This document shows positions 1 to 5,636 of a stretch of DNA of 6,787 nt, piece after piece; within the stretch, counting starts at the first letter, position 1, and every line of letters starts with the position of its first letter. Source of the stretch: Prevotella sp. (GTDB taxonomy: Bacteria > Bacteroidota > Bacteroidia > Bacteroidales > Bacteroidaceae); contig JAJQAI010000090.1 in assembly GCA_021203915.1 (NCBI GenBank), forward strand, positions 3,465-10,251, in the 5' to 3' direction. Both the position numbers and the translations under genes were made by a program. The notes beneath the pieces are model-generated. The model had not been told where the DNA came from. It worked only from the letters and a program-made list of their open reading frames with translations, and searched no databases.

Positions 1-6
1 AAAGAT

Positions 7-1065
7 ATGAACACAACTACACTAACACCTCAAAAGAGGTTTAATCAGACAATCACATCTCCAGCTACTCAGAAATATCTGAGTGACGTACTTGGAAGTG
101 GTTCAAGAGAGTTTGTTTCAGCATTAACAACTCTTGCAAACAACAATGCTATGCTTATTAAATGCGAGCCAATGAGCTTGATGTATGCAGCCATGAACGC
201 ACCAATATTAGGGCTTGCACTTGATAAAAATCTAGGGTACGCTTACGTTATCCCTTACAAGGACAATAAGACGGGTAAGACCTTTGCACAATTCCAAATG
301 GGGTACAAAGGTTATCTTCAACTGGCGCTAAGAAGCGGTCAGTTTGCTTGTATTAACGCATCTGATGTTCGTGAGGGTGAACTTCTAGGGCGAAATATCA
401 AGACGGGTGAAATATCTATCCAAGAAGTTGAGAATCGTGAGGAAAAACCTATTATAGGTTATGTGGCTTACATGAAACTTACCAATGGCTTTGAAAAAGA
501 CTTTTATATGTCTAAAGCCGAAGTGGAAAAGCACGCTAAGAGATACTCTCAGAGTTATCGCTATGATAGAAATAAATCTTCTATTTGGGCTACTGACTTT
601 GACGCAATGGCACAAAAGACTGTGCTTAAGCAGCTACTATCTAAGTATGCACCTTTATCTCTTGAGATGCAGAAAGCAGTTAAGGCTGACCAAGCCGTTT
701 TTGATTCTAAAGAGGGTAGATTTATTGATAACGATTCAGAGCAGGTATCAAACGCTACTTCTATTGCTCAGCAAATAGCTCAAGCTAATTCTCCAAGTGA
801 TGATGAAACGGCAATGTTAAGAGAGCAGTACATGCAGCAAGTTGAACAGGCTGAAATCGTGGAGCAACAACAAGCAGAGCAAGGGGAAGAAGTTCCTGAA
901 GTTGTAGAACCTCAAGAGATGCAACCTCAACCTGTAAAACGTACAAGAAAGAGTGCAACTAAACCTATAGAACAAACCGATGAGAGTACGAGCGAGCAAT
1001 CAGATATCATTGGAGGACAAAGCGCAGAAGTCGCTACTTCAAACCCTGAACTACCCTTTGACTGA
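7..1065 (+). CDS. recT: RecT-family single-strand annealing recombinase
   Basis: This is a phage-type RecT annealase, which binds ssDNA exposed by a partner exonuclease and pairs complementary strands without ATP. The RecT core spans about residues 12-230. It shows the family signatures Y-A-Y-V-I-P-Y-K-D (78-86), F-Q-M-G-Y-K-G-Y-L-Q-L (96-106) and W-A-T-D-F-D-A-M-A-Q-K-T-V-L-K-Q-L (194-210). Residues 231-345 form an acidic, Gln/Glu-rich, probably disordered extension, so the protein is longer than typical RecTs of about 270-300 residues. It ends in P-E-L-P-F-D, which resembles the C-terminal peptide of bacterial SSB. The ATG at 7 lies just before the conserved core, and a start further upstream cannot be excluded because the window begins there. 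The last 86 nt overlap the exonuclease gene in another frame. The family call is very secure; the role of the tail is inference. Confidence 0.97.
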   Translation: MNTTTLTPQKRFNQTITSPATQKYLSDVLGSGSREFVSALTTLANNNAMLIKCEPMSLMYAAMNAPILGLALDKNLGYAYVIPYKDNKTGKTFAQFQMGYKGYLQLALRSGQFACINASDVREGELLGRNIKTGEISIQEVENREEKPIIGYVAYMKLTNGFEKDFYMSKAEVEKHAKRYSQSYRYDRNKSSIWATDFDAMAQKTVLKQLLSKYAPLSLEMQKAVKADQAVFDSKEGRFIDNDSEQVSNATSIAQQIAQANSPSDDETAMLREQYMQQVEQAEIVEQQQAEQGEEVPEVVEPQEMQPQPVKRTRKSATKPIEQTDESTSEQSDIIGGQSAEVATSNPELPFD

Positions 1066-1774
1066 TGAAGAAAAAGACCCTGAGCAACGTACTCTAAATT
1101 GGTTTAGAAAGCGTTTAGGTATGTTTACAGGTTCAATGGTTGCAACACTAATGAGGCGTAATCGTCAAGGCGGATTCTCAGATACTGCTCTTTCTTACAT
1201 TTACAAGGTAGCAGCAGAAAGGGCTTTAGGGGCTAGGATCCTTTACGATAACGATTTCTTTCAAGAGTACAACGACCTTAAGAACTTTGAATCTAAAGCT
1301 ATGCGTTATGGAACTGAACAAGAGCCAAACGCACGTGAAAGATATGAGGAAGTTACAGGCTTTAAGGTAATTGAAACCTCAAGTGTAAGACACGATGTAA
1401 TACCTTACTTTGCATCTTCTCCTGACGGGATGGTTATTGAAGCAAATGGATGTATTGAAATCAAATGCCCTGAACCACCTACTTTCTTGAAATATCGCAA
1501 CGAAATCAAAACTCAGGCTGACCTACTTAAGGTTAAGCCTGAGTACTACTACCAAACGCAAGCGCATATAATGTGTACAGGTGCAGATTGGTGTGATTTC
1601 GTGGTTTATAACTCTTTTATGAAGCATACACTATCTATTTGGCATTTACTTCCTGATGTTAAGGCTCAAACCGAACTAGAAACGGCTATTATAGCTGCTA
1701 ATGCTCTTATAGATAACATGCTCTATATCGATGAAATTAATCAATTTGAAACGTTTAACAAAAGATTTGGATAA
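980..1774 (+). CDS. YqaJ-like (lambda exonuclease-type) viral recombinase nuclease
   Basis: This is a PD-(D/E)XK nuclease of the YqaJ/lambda Exo type, expected to degrade one strand from DNA ends and hand ssDNA to RecT. The domain starts near W41-F-R-K-R and F49-T-G-S. It continues with G111-T-E-Q-E115-P-N-A-R and S147-P-D149-G. The E160-I-K162-C-P strand and Y191-Q-T-Q194 follow. E115, D149, E160 and K162 are the expected metal-site residues, so the enzyme looks intact. At 264 residues the length is normal. The ATG at 980 lies inside recT, giving an 86-nt out-of-frame overlap. It is the only ATG before the conserved R-x-x-R region; the in-frame TTG codons at 1010 and 1058 and the CTG at 1046 are alternatives, so the first ~30 residues are uncertain. 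Its stop shares one base with the next start. Pairing with RecT and an SSB is the classic phage recombination cassette. Confidence 0.95.
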   Translation: MRVRASNQISLEDKAQKSLLQTLNYPLTDEEKDPEQRTLNWFRKRLGMFTGSMVATLMRRNRQGGFSDTALSYIYKVAAERALGARILYDNDFFQEYNDLKNFESKAMRYGTEQEPNARERYEEVTGFKVIETSSVRHDVIPYFASSPDGMVIEANGCIEIKCPEPPTFLKYRNEIKTQADLLKVKPEYYYQTQAHIMCTGADWCDFVVYNSFMKHTLSIWHLLPDVKAQTELETAIIAANALIDNMLYIDEINQFETFNKRFG

Positions 1775-2379
1775 TGGCAGCTTACACAATTAAAGGCAGA
1801 ATTATTGAGATTGAGGCCCAAACTAGAGAAATACCTTATGGCGACGGCTTGAAGTTTATGCACAGGCGTTATCTAGTTATAGATGATACCCGTTACAATC
1901 CATCTACAGGCGATAAGATGTTTGACAATTACCCTTGCTTTGAGTTTGCAAGTGAGAATTGTGAAAAACTTGATACTTTCCAAGTTGGCCAAAAGGTGGA
2001 AATAACTTTTGATGTTCGTGGCAGAAAGTGGGTTAACTCTAAAACAGGGGCTGAAAGGTGGCTTAATACTTTAAGTGCTTATAAGATTGAGTTAGCAGAT
2101 ACTCAGCAGGTACAGGCGCAAACACAATCACAACCTGTATATGCTCAACAACCTTTGCAGCAGCAGGTACAAACAAGACCTGTACAAACAAGACCTCAAG
2201 CACCTACTCAGCAAGCAGCACCTCAATATAATCAACCACCTTATCAACCACCAATCCCTGGGGGTGAGATTTATGCTAATCAAGTGCAAGACCCACCTTT
2301 ACCCTTTCAACCTCAACCAACTACTAGAAAGCCAGTACAAAAGCAGGTGCAAGAGGAAGAAACGGACTTACCATTCTAA
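1774..2379 (+). CDS. DUF3127-like single-stranded DNA-binding protein (phage SSB)
   Basis: This is probably an OB-fold ssDNA-binding protein. Residues 5-107 resemble the DUF3127 family: G8-R-I-I-E-I near the start, F56-E-F-A with K65-L-D-T-F, V71-G-Q-K-V-E-I-T-F-D-V, then R84-K-W and R95-W-L ending in A102-Y-K-I-E. Residues 108-192 are a Gln/Pro-rich linker, and the end is E-E-E-T-D-L-P-F, a textbook SSB C-terminal partner-docking peptide. A second internal copy (P-L-P-F, 175-178) lies in the linker. The linker contains a perfect 15-bp tandem duplication at 2167-2196 encoding V-Q-T-R-P twice. Fold, linker and tail together match SSB architecture, although the sequence is not the classical Ssb family. 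The start is fixed by the TAATG overlap with the exonuclease, which suggests coupled translation. The DUF3127 assignment is from memory of the family pattern. Confidence 0.87.
   Translation: MAAYTIKGRIIEIEAQTREIPYGDGLKFMHRRYLVIDDTRYNPSTGDKMFDNYPCFEFASENCEKLDTFQVGQKVEITFDVRGRKWVNSKTGAERWLNTLSAYKIELADTQQVQAQTQSQPVYAQQPLQQQVQTRPVQTRPQAPTQQAAPQYNQPPYQPPIPGGEIYANQVQDPPLPFQPQPTTRKPVQKQVQEEETDLPF
2167..2196 (+). repeat. Perfect 15-bp tandem duplication in the SSB linker
   Basis: The unit GTACAAACAAGACCT occurs twice without a gap (2167-2181 and 2182-2196). It keeps the reading frame and encodes the pentapeptide V-Q-T-R-P twice in the disordered linker of the SSB-like protein. It looks like a recent slippage or duplication event that lengthens the linker without affecting either end domain. 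Confidence 0.9.
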
Positions 2380-2403
2380 AAAATAATCTTCATAAAATTG
2401 TAA

Positions 2404-2811
2404 ATGCTAGTGATGCGTTCAAGAATGAAAGCGGATGAGTTCCAAGCTCTTTATGGCTCAAAATCAGCCGTAAATAAAGCAAAACCTAAAAATAAGTATC
2501 ATGCTCAAAAGGTTAATGGTTATGATTCAAAAAAAGAATATAACCGAGCAATGGAACTTAAGACCTATGAAAAGTTAGGGCTAATAAGGAACTTACAGGA
2601 ACAAGTCCCTTTCACTCTTGTACCAGCCCATCGTGATGAGAATGGCAATCTTCTAGAACGTGCAGTCACTTATAAGGCTGACTTTGTCTATTACGATACT
2701 AGAAAAAAGCAAACGATTGTGGAAGATACTAAAGGTGTTAGAACAAAGGAGTATATCATAAAGCGTAAGCTCATGCTGCACGTTCACAACATAAGAATAA
2801 CTGAAATTTAG
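2404..2811 (+). CDS. DUF1064 family, restriction-endonuclease-like protein
   Basis: The protein resembles DUF1064, a phage family with a PD-(D/E)XK-like nuclease core that is usually encoded among replication and recombination genes. Family marks are K31-Y-H-A-Q-K, D41-S-K-K-E45 and E51-L-K followed by L58-G-L-I-R-N-L. Then come Y90-K-A-D93-F-V-Y, V106-E-D108-T-K110-G and a closing K120-R-K-L helix. E45, D93, D108 and K110 are plausible metal-site residues, so the core looks intact; 135 residues is normal for the family. Three in-frame ATGs are possible (2404, 2413, 2425). None has a Shine-Dalgarno sequence and all precede the conserved part, so the start is uncertain by up to seven residues. 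It lies 24 nt after the SSB gene and 6 nt before the initiator-like gene. The substrate is not known; a branched-DNA or end-processing role is inference from context. Confidence 0.86.
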   Translation: MLVMRSRMKADEFQALYGSKSAVNKAKPKNKYHAQKVNGYDSKKEYNRAMELKTYEKLGLIRNLQEQVPFTLVPAHRDENGNLLERAVTYKADFVYYDTRKKQTIVEDTKGVRTKEYIIKRKLMLHVHNIRITEI

Positions 2812-2817
2812 TTTATT

Positions 2818-3582
2818 ATGGCAAAAAGAAAAGAAAGAATAGGCTTCATCTTTGAGTTTAAATGGCTCGATTCCATAGAAAAACGCTCTGATGAAGAAAG
2901 ATTAAAGATTTACGAGGCAATCGTGTATTATGGCTGCAGGGGTGAGTTAAGGAAAATTCCTAAAGCAGCTGAAATGGCGTTTGATATTATTAAATCTACT
3001 TTAGATGCAAGAAAGGTTGATTACGACCAAAAATGCGAAAAGAACCAAAAGGTCGCTAAAGAATATCAAGAAAAGATGAAAGATTTGAGAGCGAACGTTA
3101 ACGAACGCTCCCAGTCGTTACGAGTGGGAACAGATAAGACTAGATTAGATAAGACTAGATTAAATAAAGAAAATATAAATATAAAAGAAAGGAAAGATAC
3201 TAACGTATCTTCATGTGTGTGTAAGGCCGAGAAAAAGAAATCTTACGTTAATCCTCTAGAGGTAGAAGAAATAGACCCAATAGATGAACACTTTATAAAA
3301 TTTAGGGCTTGGCAGAAAGAGAAAACGCCTAACATCCTAAAACTACAATATACAAACCTCATAACTGAAAATGAGTTTTGGACTTTAGTATTAAAGATTG
3401 ATCCGTCTAGGGTTGATATTGATGCAGCTATTGAAAAAATCAAAAACATGGTTTTTCAAATAGAGAATCGTAAGGATTTAAGAAAGAGATACACCAACCT
3501 ATACTTAACCACCTTGAATTGGTTAAAGCGTAATGGTGAAATAAAGGACGAAAAAATAAGTGTAGAGGATTTACAAAAGTAA
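2818..3582 (+). CDS. DUF6291-domain replication-initiator / replisome-organizer-like protein
   Basis: This is probably the phage replication initiator or helicase-loading protein. Residues 8-88 match the DUF6291 pattern: an aromatic stretch (F10-I-F-E-F), W16-L-D-S-I, E26-E-R-L-K-I-Y-E-A-I-V-Y-Y, then A54-F-D-I-I-K and a charged helix with K72-C-E-K-N. Residues 89-150 are a hydrophilic low-complexity linker including D-K-T-R-L twice. Residues 155-238 form a second domain with F159-I-K-F-R-A-W, T183-E-N-E-F-W and R224-Y-T-N-L-Y-L-T-T-L-N-W-L-K-R, the type of ending seen in phage replisome organizers. It lies directly before dnaB, and no separate DnaC-type loader is seen in the window. The linker DNA carries repeats and an AT-rich tract resembling an origin, as in lambda O. 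A 10-bp stem-loop covers its stop codon. The gene is certain; the exact role is inferred from domain pattern and position. Confidence 0.85.
   Translation: MAKRKERIGFIFEFKWLDSIEKRSDEERLKIYEAIVYYGCRGELRKIPKAAEMAFDIIKSTLDARKVDYDQKCEKNQKVAKEYQEKMKDLRANVNERSQSLRVGTDKTRLDKTRLNKENINIKERKDTNVSSCVCKAEKKKSYVNPLEVEEIDPIDEHFIKFRAWQKEKTPNILKLQYTNLITENEFWTLVLKIDPSRVDIDAAIEKIKNMVFQIENRKDLRKRYTNLYLTTLNWLKRNGEIKDEKISVEDLQK
3109..3129. repeat. Imperfect 9-bp inverted repeat, 3-nt loop
   Basis: The left arm TCCCAGTCG (3109-3117) and right arm CGAGTGGGA (3121-3129) pair at 8 of 9 positions around a TTA loop. It lies two bases before the tandem repeats and could be a binding site for a dimeric protein or a small hairpin. 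Confidence 0.7.
3132..3161. repeat. Two perfect 15-bp tandem repeats (iteron-like)
   Basis: AGATAAGACTAGATT occurs at 3132-3146 and again at 3147-3161 with no gap. The following 15 bases (3162-3176) match at only about 7 positions and merge into the AT-rich tract. The repeats encode D-K-T-R-L twice in the initiator-like protein. They are the best candidates for initiator-binding iterons in the window. Confidence 0.88.
3194..3211. repeat. Perfect 7-bp inverted repeat, 4-nt loop
   Basis: AAGATAC (3194-3200) and GTATCTT (3205-3211) are exact reverse complements around TAAC. The element directly follows the AT-rich tract, closing the candidate origin. It lies within coding sequence, so it is not a terminator candidate. 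Confidence 0.75.
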
Positions 3583-3588
3583 CCTCTA
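3563..3588 (+). promoter_or_regulatory. Stem-loop covering the stop codon of the initiator-like gene
   Basis: TAGAGG (3563-3568) pairs with CCTCTA (3583-3588), and TTAC (3571-3574) pairs with GTAA (3579-3582). The result is a 10-bp stem with an AAAA loop and a 2-nt bulge (3569-3570). The TAA stop of the upstream gene is in the 3' arm. No T-run follows, so it is not an ordinary intrinsic terminator. It stands at the start of the longest gap in the window, just before dnaB, where it could affect mRNA stability, processing or relative expression. Function is inference. Confidence 0.5.
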
Positions 3589-3622
3589 GACTATCAGCAT
3601 ATAGGAACTATCACTTTAAGTT

Positions 3623-5125
3623 ATGGCTGAAGCTATTAATACTTCATATCTAGAAATGTCAGTTTTGGGGTGCATCATGCGCTATCCAGAAACATTTTAC
3701 GATATACGCCAAACTATAGGTGATGATATTAACTGCTTTAGTAATGAAACTTGTAGAGAAATTTACAAAGTACTATTAAAGATTGATAACGACGGAAGCG
3801 GTCTTGACTATAATAATATAATATTCCATCTTCAAAATAGTAATATAGCTTATGATAACTTTGATGTAATTTGGGCTAGAGGTAATAAGGAGGCAGGGCT
3901 AAGAGATGTAAAACGTTTGATAGAAATCTATAGGCGTGTTGAACTCAAGAACCTATCTTCCACTATTGCAGAAAAAGCTACTGACACTAACACTTCCTTT
4001 GAAGATCTTATAAGTCAGTATCAAACATTCATTGAAAAAAAAACGCTCATAAAGTCAGGTGTTACTGTTCTTAAAGATTCAGTAGTTGACTTACAAAATA
4101 AGATTCTAAGTAATCAAAAAGGCGAAAAATTAGAAGGCACATTAACGGGTTTTGAGATGTTAGATAAAACAAACGGATTCCATAAAGGCGAGTTTATAGT
4201 AATAGGCGGTGCTTCTTCACATGGTAAGACATCACTAGCTCTTACAATAACCCTTAATGCTATCCAAGAAGAAAATAAGATAGCATATTACTCGCTTGAA
4301 ATGGATCACATCTCACTAACTGCAAGACTGACAGCAATGGTATCAAGAGTTCCAGCCTCTGATATGTTATATAAGCGTTTAACTGATGAGCAAATGAACG
4401 CTGTAAGTAATGCAGTACATAATAAACTAAAACTCATGAATCTCTTTTATGATGATAACTCAACATCTACCTTTGAGAATATCGTATCATCTATTCGTAT
4501 GATGAAAAAACGCTATGATATTATAGGGGCAGTGGTTGACTATCTTCAAATCCTGAATGTTAATACAAAATCTAAGGATACTAAAGAGCAAATAATGGCA
4601 GGTGTTGCCCGTAGGCTTAAGAACCTATCTATAGAACTTGGTATTTGGATTATAGGACTATCACAATTAAATAGAGATAAAGAGAATCCACAACCTCGCA
4701 TCGATAGGCTTCGCGATTCAGGACAAATAGCAGAGGCAGCCGACATTGTAATCTTTGTTTATAGACCAGAGCTTTATGATAGAGGGTATGATTTTGAAAA
4801 CAAGGTTATATCTCCAATAAATACGGCTCTTATAGATATTGCTAAAGGTAGGAATATTGGTATTGGTAGTTTCATTGTTGACTTTGAGCCAACACTCACA
4901 CACTTCACACCTCACGTTTGGACTGATGAAGAAAGTGCAGCTAAGGACAAATGGAAAACGGAGCATAACAAAAAATCATCTTCTAAGTACTTAGATAAGC
5001 TCTTAAATAAGAATACCACCACATCGGCTAATGCATCACCAACGTTTACGCCTTATACACCACTACCTAAAGAACCTGATTTACCATTTGAACCACCAAA
5101 CGAAAATGAAGAACCAAAATTTTAA
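3623..5125 (+). CDS. dnaB: DnaB-type replicative DNA helicase
   Basis: This is a full-length hexameric replicative helicase expected to move 5'-3' on the lagging strand at the phage fork. The N-terminal DnaB domain covers about residues 5-110 (L10-E-M-S-V-L-G-C-I-M) and the RecA-like motor about 170-430. Walker A is G196-A-S-S-H-G-K202-T203, with His where cellular DnaBs usually have Met or Gly. The catalytic E226 is in Y-S-L-E-M. Walker B is V304-V-D306-Y-L-Q-I, the sensor is G345-L-S-Q348-L-N, and the DNA-binding motif is L363-R-D-S-G-Q-I. The K408-G-R410-N segment matches the arginine-finger region. Residues 440-500 are an unusual disordered tail containing D486-L-P-F-E, like an SSB docking peptide but not terminal. 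The ATG at 3623 is the first in frame after a 40-nt gap and has no Shine-Dalgarno sequence. All motor residues are present, so the protein should be active. Confidence 0.97.
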   Translation: MAEAINTSYLEMSVLGCIMRYPETFYDIRQTIGDDINCFSNETCREIYKVLLKIDNDGSGLDYNNIIFHLQNSNIAYDNFDVIWARGNKEAGLRDVKRLIEIYRRVELKNLSSTIAEKATDTNTSFEDLISQYQTFIEKKTLIKSGVTVLKDSVVDLQNKILSNQKGEKLEGTLTGFEMLDKTNGFHKGEFIVIGGASSHGKTSLALTITLNAIQEENKIAYYSLEMDHISLTARLTAMVSRVPASDMLYKRLTDEQMNAVSNAVHNKLKLMNLFYDDNSTSTFENIVSSIRMMKKRYDIIGAVVDYLQILNVNTKSKDTKEQIMAGVARRLKNLSIELGIWIIGLSQLNRDKENPQPRIDRLRDSGQIAEAADIVIFVYRPELYDRGYDFENKVISPINTALIDIAKGRNIGIGSFIVDFEPTLTHFTPHVWTDEESAAKDKWKTEHNKKSSSKYLDKLLNKNTTTSANASPTFTPYTPLPKEPDLPFEPPNENEEPKF

Positions 5126-5145
5126 ACACTTTAATATTAACTATC

Positions 5146-5352
5146 ATGGCAAAAAAGAAAATCACAGTCTATTGGCTAGAACGTGCCAACAACAAGGCTA
5201 CTAGGGACAATATCTGCAAACATTTTGGAGTAGAAAGTAAGATTTCTATTAACGGAGAAACAATCTTTGAGATTGAAGAAAACGACAATCAACAAATAGC
5301 TGACTTGCTCCGTATGCAGGAAGAAAAGTTTTTACAAATAAGATTCAAATAA
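5146..5352 (+). CDS. Small hypothetical protein, 68 residues
   Basis: I do not recognise this protein. It opens with a basic M-A-K-K-K and a probable strand I-T-V-Y-W. A likely helix containing the N18-I-C-K-H-F-G segment comes next, then a probable strand pair around I33-S-I-N-G-E-T-I-F-E-I. It ends with an acidic-to-amphipathic helix (I51-A-D-L-L-R-M-Q). It has no signal peptide or membrane segment and should be cytoplasmic. It starts 20 nt after dnaB, with A at -3 and -6, and is followed after only 2 nt by the next start, so it belongs to the same transcript. The gene is supported by tight packing and lack of competing frames rather than by homology. Confidence 0.8.
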   Translation: MAKKKITVYWLERANNKATRDNICKHFGVESKISINGETIFEIEENDNQQIADLLRMQEEKFLQIRFK

Positions 5353-5354
5353 CT

Positions 5355-5633
5355 ATGAAAGAACAAGAACTACTAGAAAGGATTGCTGGGGTAACACCTG
5401 AGCAAATATACCATAAGCGAATGAATAGGTGTTTGCTTATGATAGAAGAAGTCTATCAAGATGCAGAATTTTTGCTTTCAGACGCTAATGTATTAGCTGA
5501 AAATGGCGACATAACTCTTGATACTTTAGCAGAGGTATCATCACTTGAGTTTGGCTTGCAACGTGCTTTATGTACTATGAAAAAGCAGGTGGAGGAATCG
5601 CTTGAGATAAGAAGAACCACTAATACTTGGTAA
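5355..5633 (+). CDS. Small hypothetical protein, 92 residues, mostly helical
   Basis: The protein is not recognised. It looks largely alpha-helical. The first helix is E3-Q-E-L-L-E-R-I, a longer amphipathic helix covers about residues 17-42 (C26-L-L-M-I-E-E-V-Y), and a third covers about 55-83 (L58-A-E-V-S-S-L-E-F and L68-Q-R-A-L-C-T-M-K-K-Q). The middle is acidic. No catalytic motif, signal peptide or membrane segment is visible. It starts 2 nt after the preceding stop, with A at -3 and -6, and ends 3 nt before the next start, as expected of co-translated phage early genes. It could be a small adaptor or host-takeover protein, but nothing in the sequence decides this. Confidence 0.8.
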   Translation: MKEQELLERIAGVTPEQIYHKRMNRCLLMIEEVYQDAEFLLSDANVLAENGDITLDTLAEVSSLEFGLQRALCTMKKQVEESLEIRRTTNTW

Positions 5634-5636
5634 GGC

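Larger units (their letters stand above)
3091..3211. other. Candidate replication origin inside the initiator-like gene
   Basis: This stretch encodes the low-complexity linker of the DUF6291-type protein but is unusually structured as DNA. In order it holds an 8-bp palindrome CGTTAACG (3096-3103) flanked by GAACG direct repeats, an imperfect 9-bp inverted repeat with a 3-nt loop (3109-3129), and two perfect 15-bp tandem repeats (3132-3161). A tract with 28 A/T among 30 bases (3161-3190) follows, then a perfect 7-bp inverted repeat with a 4-nt loop (3194-3211). Iterons beside an easily melted tract, inside the gene for the initiator, is the arrangement of lambda-type origins. Origin function is inference; the protein linker alone could also tolerate such sequence. 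Confidence 0.55.

Noticed and set aside
385..615. Antisense open frame of 76 codons
   Set aside because: It lies wholly opposite the conserved recT core, has no plausible start signal and encodes no recognisable protein. The same applies to antisense frames at 817-999, 3243-3449, 4546-4746, 4718-4966, 5456-5638 and 6471-6659.
485..778. Second + strand frame inside recT
   Set aside because: It sits inside the conserved annealase core with no start signal, and its Leu-rich product reflects frame shift of the recT codons.
1012..1017. GGAGGA near the end of recT as a possible ribosome site for the exonuclease
   Set aside because: No start codon in the exonuclease frame lies at a suitable distance; the nearest candidate (CTG 1046) is 28 nt away.
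2141..2386. Second + strand frame over the SSB linker
   Set aside because: It is a by-product of the CAA/CAG/CCT-rich linker composition; the product is low complexity and the overlying SSB gene with its clear C-terminal motif explains the region.
3561..3622. Intrinsic terminator between the initiator-like gene and dnaB
   Set aside because: The stem-loop is real in sequence but no T-run follows, so it is recorded as a possible regulatory or processing element instead.
3856..3863. TAACTTTG, matching the Bacteroidota -7 promoter form TAnnTTTG; a like match TACCTTTG is at 4468-4475
   Set aside because: Both lie deep in the dnaB coding region, lack a TTTG element about 20-25 bp upstream and precede no gene start nearby.
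3887..3893. AAGGAGG inside dnaB
   Set aside because: The first ATG after it (3905) is followed at once by a TAA stop, so it serves no gene; it encodes part of the helicase N-terminal domain.
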